Positions 7,072-8,316 of a stretch of 8,316 nucleotides of DNA are shown one piece after another; position 1 is the first letter of the stretch; each line of letters opens with the position of its first letter. The notes under the pieces were generated by a model. That model saw only the letters and a program-made list of their open reading frames with translations. It had not been told where the DNA came from and did not search any database. The translations under genes and the position numbers were made by a program. Origin of the DNA: Prolixibacteraceae bacterium UBA6029. Lineage in GTDB: Bacteria; Bacteroidota; Bacteroidia; Bacteroidales; Prolixibacteraceae. The stretch spans positions 1-8,316 of the forward strand of contig DIZL01000058.1 of the NCBI GenBank assembly GCA_002429385.1. The letters are read 5' to 3'.

Positions 7072-7279
7072 GGCAGAAAAAAAGGCAGAAAATGCGGATA
7101 TATGACGCTCCACACAGCCACACAGTAGCCGCCATGCAGTCTAATAGCAGCCACCCTTCTGCCAGTTAGCATACTCTATTCTGCCAAATAGCAACCATCA
7201 TACAGCCACACAATAGCCACCACAGTGGATGTCAGAATCAGTCCTGATCTATGGTGGTTCAGTCCTGATGCTGGCAGAA
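7072..7279. repeat. Cluster of short repeated motifs (iteron-like)
   Basis: Three motif sets interleave in 208 bp. GGCAGAA occurs at 7072-7078, 7084-7090 and 7273-7279, and its complement TTCTGCC at 7157-7163 and 7179-7185. A 20-bp unit beginning ACAGCCACACA occurs at 7114-7133 and 7202-7221, 18 of 20 bases identical and 88 bp apart. TCAGTCCTGAT occurs at 7238-7248 and 7259-7269, a 21-bp pitch equal to two helical turns. A partial copy, TCAGTCCT, lies further on at 7633-7640. Such spacing is what one expects for protein-binding iterons at an origin or transfer site. The region is not coding in any frame I read. Confidence 0.55.
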
Positions 7280-7658
7280 ATACCAATGGAGTCCTTGTTG
7301 CGAAGCACAAGTAAATGCTTATCAACTTATCAGGATGAATGTTGAATTTTTTTGATCGTATGAAAGGAGAGAAAATAAAATTTAGCAGAATTCGGATGAG
7401 TTGATTCCATATTGAATCAGATGGCTGATCTGAAGTATGTGCTATTGGATTGGCTTTCTATTGAACTGGCGATGCTTACAAGCTGGGTAGGAGTGGGGTT
7501 TCGTTTAATCAGTGACCGAACAAATTTGGCATAAACCTGAAACGAATGACTGAAATGATAATGAAGGGAAATGAATAAAGGGATTGGCAAATCGGGTGAG
7601 CGAAATGAATCAAACGTTCTTTGTTCGTAGTTTCAGTCCTTCGAGGGGAAAGGTGTGT

Positions 7659-7697
7659 GTTCTGAATGAACGGCATTTCTGTTCGATCATTCAGAAC
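7659..7697. repeat. Hairpin with perfect 11-bp arms
   Basis: GTTCTGAATGA (7659-7669) pairs perfectly with TCATTCAGAAC (7687-7697) across a 17-base loop. GTGT and ACAC flank the arms at equivalent positions and extend the stem after a 2-base mismatch. No T-run follows on either strand. Confidence 0.6.
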
Positions 7698-7920
7698 TTA
7701 CACGTTTACTATTGAAGATTGTTTGGTGAACGAATGAATAAGGGCGGATTGCAGCTATCCATTTTGGGATAGTGGGAACGGACGCGTGTTTTATTTAAGT
7801 GAAATGGACGTTCTGAAATAGCCAAGGCTTTATACTATTAGTAATCAATTCGCTCATTATTATTCCGAATGGTTTTCGCTGGAGAGAATTGTGGTTTGAC
7901 CGTTGAAATGTACGACACAC

Positions 7921-7939
7921 AAAAAAGCCTTTCGGCTTT
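7921..7939 (-). terminator. Intrinsic terminator of the DDLPF-tailed protein gene
   Basis: Read on the minus strand, AAAGCC-GAAA-GGCTTT is followed by more T (TTTGTGTG). The GAAA tetraloop, 6-bp stem and T-tail lie 15 bp after the TAG of the small gene at 7954-8265. Confidence 0.8.
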
Positions 7940-7953
7940 ATTGTGGTTTTCAG

Positions 7954-8265
7954 CTAAAAAGGAAGGTCGTCTTCAGTTTCGGCAGCCTGTTTCTTTGACT
8001 TCTTTTTGCCGGTTTTCTTTTGTTTCTCAGCAGCTTCGTCCTGAGTTGGGATGGCTGAAGAAACTTTGGACTGATAATAACAAGTGTGGGTTCTTCCGAA
8101 TTTGTCTTCTCCGCGCAATTTAGCCACCTCAAAACTCAGGTACTTTACTCCGTTCATTTCAAACACGGCTTTTTCAAGTCCTTCTACTGGTAACACGATC
8201 TTAATGATGTCAAGGTTTTCTACTTGTGTTCCTTTTCCGATGTAATGTTTTTCAAAAGTTGTCAT
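7954..8265 (-). CDS. Small protein with SSB-like acidic tail, probably mobile-element associated
   Basis: The 103 residues begin MTTFEKHYIGKGTQV. Residues 1-70 alternate short hydrophobic strands (LDIIKIVLPV, KAVFEMNGVKYLSFEVAKL) with a DKFGRTHTCYY segment, compatible with a small beta-rich fold. Residues 79-96 form a lysine-rich linker (EKQKKTGKKKSKKQAAET). The last residues are EDDLPF, the same kind of acidic tip that bacterial single-stranded-DNA-binding proteins use to recruit replication and repair partners. I recall similar small proteins near mobile elements of Bacteroidota, but I cannot name a family. The ATG at 8265-8263 follows an A-rich stretch and there is no clear Shine-Dalgarno. 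A strong terminator follows the stop, so the gene is probably transcribed alone or is last in an operon from the right. A role with single-stranded DNA is inferred only from the tail and the basic linker. Confidence 0.8.
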   Translation of the reverse strand: MTTFEKHYIGKGTQVENLDIIKIVLPVEGLEKAVFEMNGVKYLSFEVAKLRGEDKFGRTHTCYYQSKVSSAIPTQDEAAEKQKKTGKKKSKKQAAETEDDLPF

Positions 8266-8316
8266 AATATTGATTTTTAAGTTATAAAAAAAATTTCTGC
8301 ATGATGACTATTCTGA

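Larger units (their letters stand above)
6499..7953. other. Non-coding region rich in hairpins and repeats
   Basis: About 1.45 kb contains no ORF that I can support on either strand. The first 150 bp is probably the leader end of the IS1380 remnant. From about 6830 onward the base composition becomes visibly less AT-rich than the left side. Here lie the perfect palindrome GCGATCGC (6829-6836), a small CGAC-TGCT-GTCG hairpin (6886-6897), an 18-bp-arm hairpin (7003-7042), a repeat cluster (7072-7279) and an 11-bp-arm hairpin (7659-7697). CGAATGA-like words recur between 7540 and 7740. The stretch ends at the terminator of the small DDLPF-tailed protein. The features resemble a replication or transfer control region, but nothing identifies one. 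Confidence 0.5.

Noticed and set aside
7072..7279. CRISPR array
   Set aside because: Repeats are of several kinds, short, unevenly spaced and partly inverted, with no unit repeated three or more times with equal spacers.
7421..7531. Plus-strand 36-codon frame (MADLKYVLLDW...)
   Set aside because: It is short, with no family resemblance and no initiation signal.
7869..8132. Plus-strand 84-codon and minus-strand 60-codon ORFs
   Set aside because: They are shadows of the 103-residue minus-strand gene; the plus frame also runs through that gene's terminator.

Overview
The window looks like AT-rich Bacteroidota chromosome. The evidence is a long secreted YD/RHS-like protein of the Bacteroidota type, a Bacteroidota-style short secretin (STN) gene, an IS1380-family transposase relic, and starts preceded by A/T-rich sequence with no clear Shine-Dalgarno. 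No genus can be named from the sequence alone.

Left part (1-4075), minus strand. A complete 1154-residue secreted RHS/YD-repeat-like protein (229-3693) is followed 28 bp later by the start of a second secreted protein, which runs off the left edge (200 down to 1). The two look co-transcribed, and the second may be the partner protein that carries the rest of the RHS machinery. Upstream of the large gene lies a 71-codon ORF (3860-4075). It aligns without gaps to 31 residues of the large protein's N-terminus and then stops, so it reads as the stump of a second RHS-like gene.

Middle part (4076-6647). About 740 bp of very AT-rich DNA holds a possible plus-strand terminator, a weak RHS-like scrap and a 10-bp direct repeat. 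Next comes the signal peptide and STN domain of a secretin-like protein (4813-5139), cut off where a decayed IS1380-family element begins. The transposase is on the minus strand and is broken by stops, frameshifts, an internal deletion and a lost catalytic Asp. It also carries a nested 243-bp non-coding insertion (5848-6090). That insertion has about 31-bp imperfect inverted ends starting with GG, an 8-bp target duplication (ATATTTTT) and a large internal hairpin. Removing it with one duplication copy restores the transposase reading frame exactly. It is best described as a MITE, probably mobilised by an ISL3-type transposase.

Right part (6648-8316). About 1.3 kb has no convincing gene but is rich in structure: an 18-bp-arm hairpin, a cluster of repeated motifs (GGCAGAA in both orientations, TCAGTCCTGAT at a 21-bp pitch, and a 20-bp repeat 88 bp apart) and an 11-bp-arm hairpin. 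It ends at a terminator and a 103-residue minus-strand protein with a lysine-rich linker and an SSB-like acidic DDLPF tail. This mix suggests a replication or transfer control region of an integrated element, but that is inference.

Overall this is a graveyard and junction region: live RHS-type secretion genes on one side, nested transposition debris in the centre, and a possible mobile-element control region on the right.
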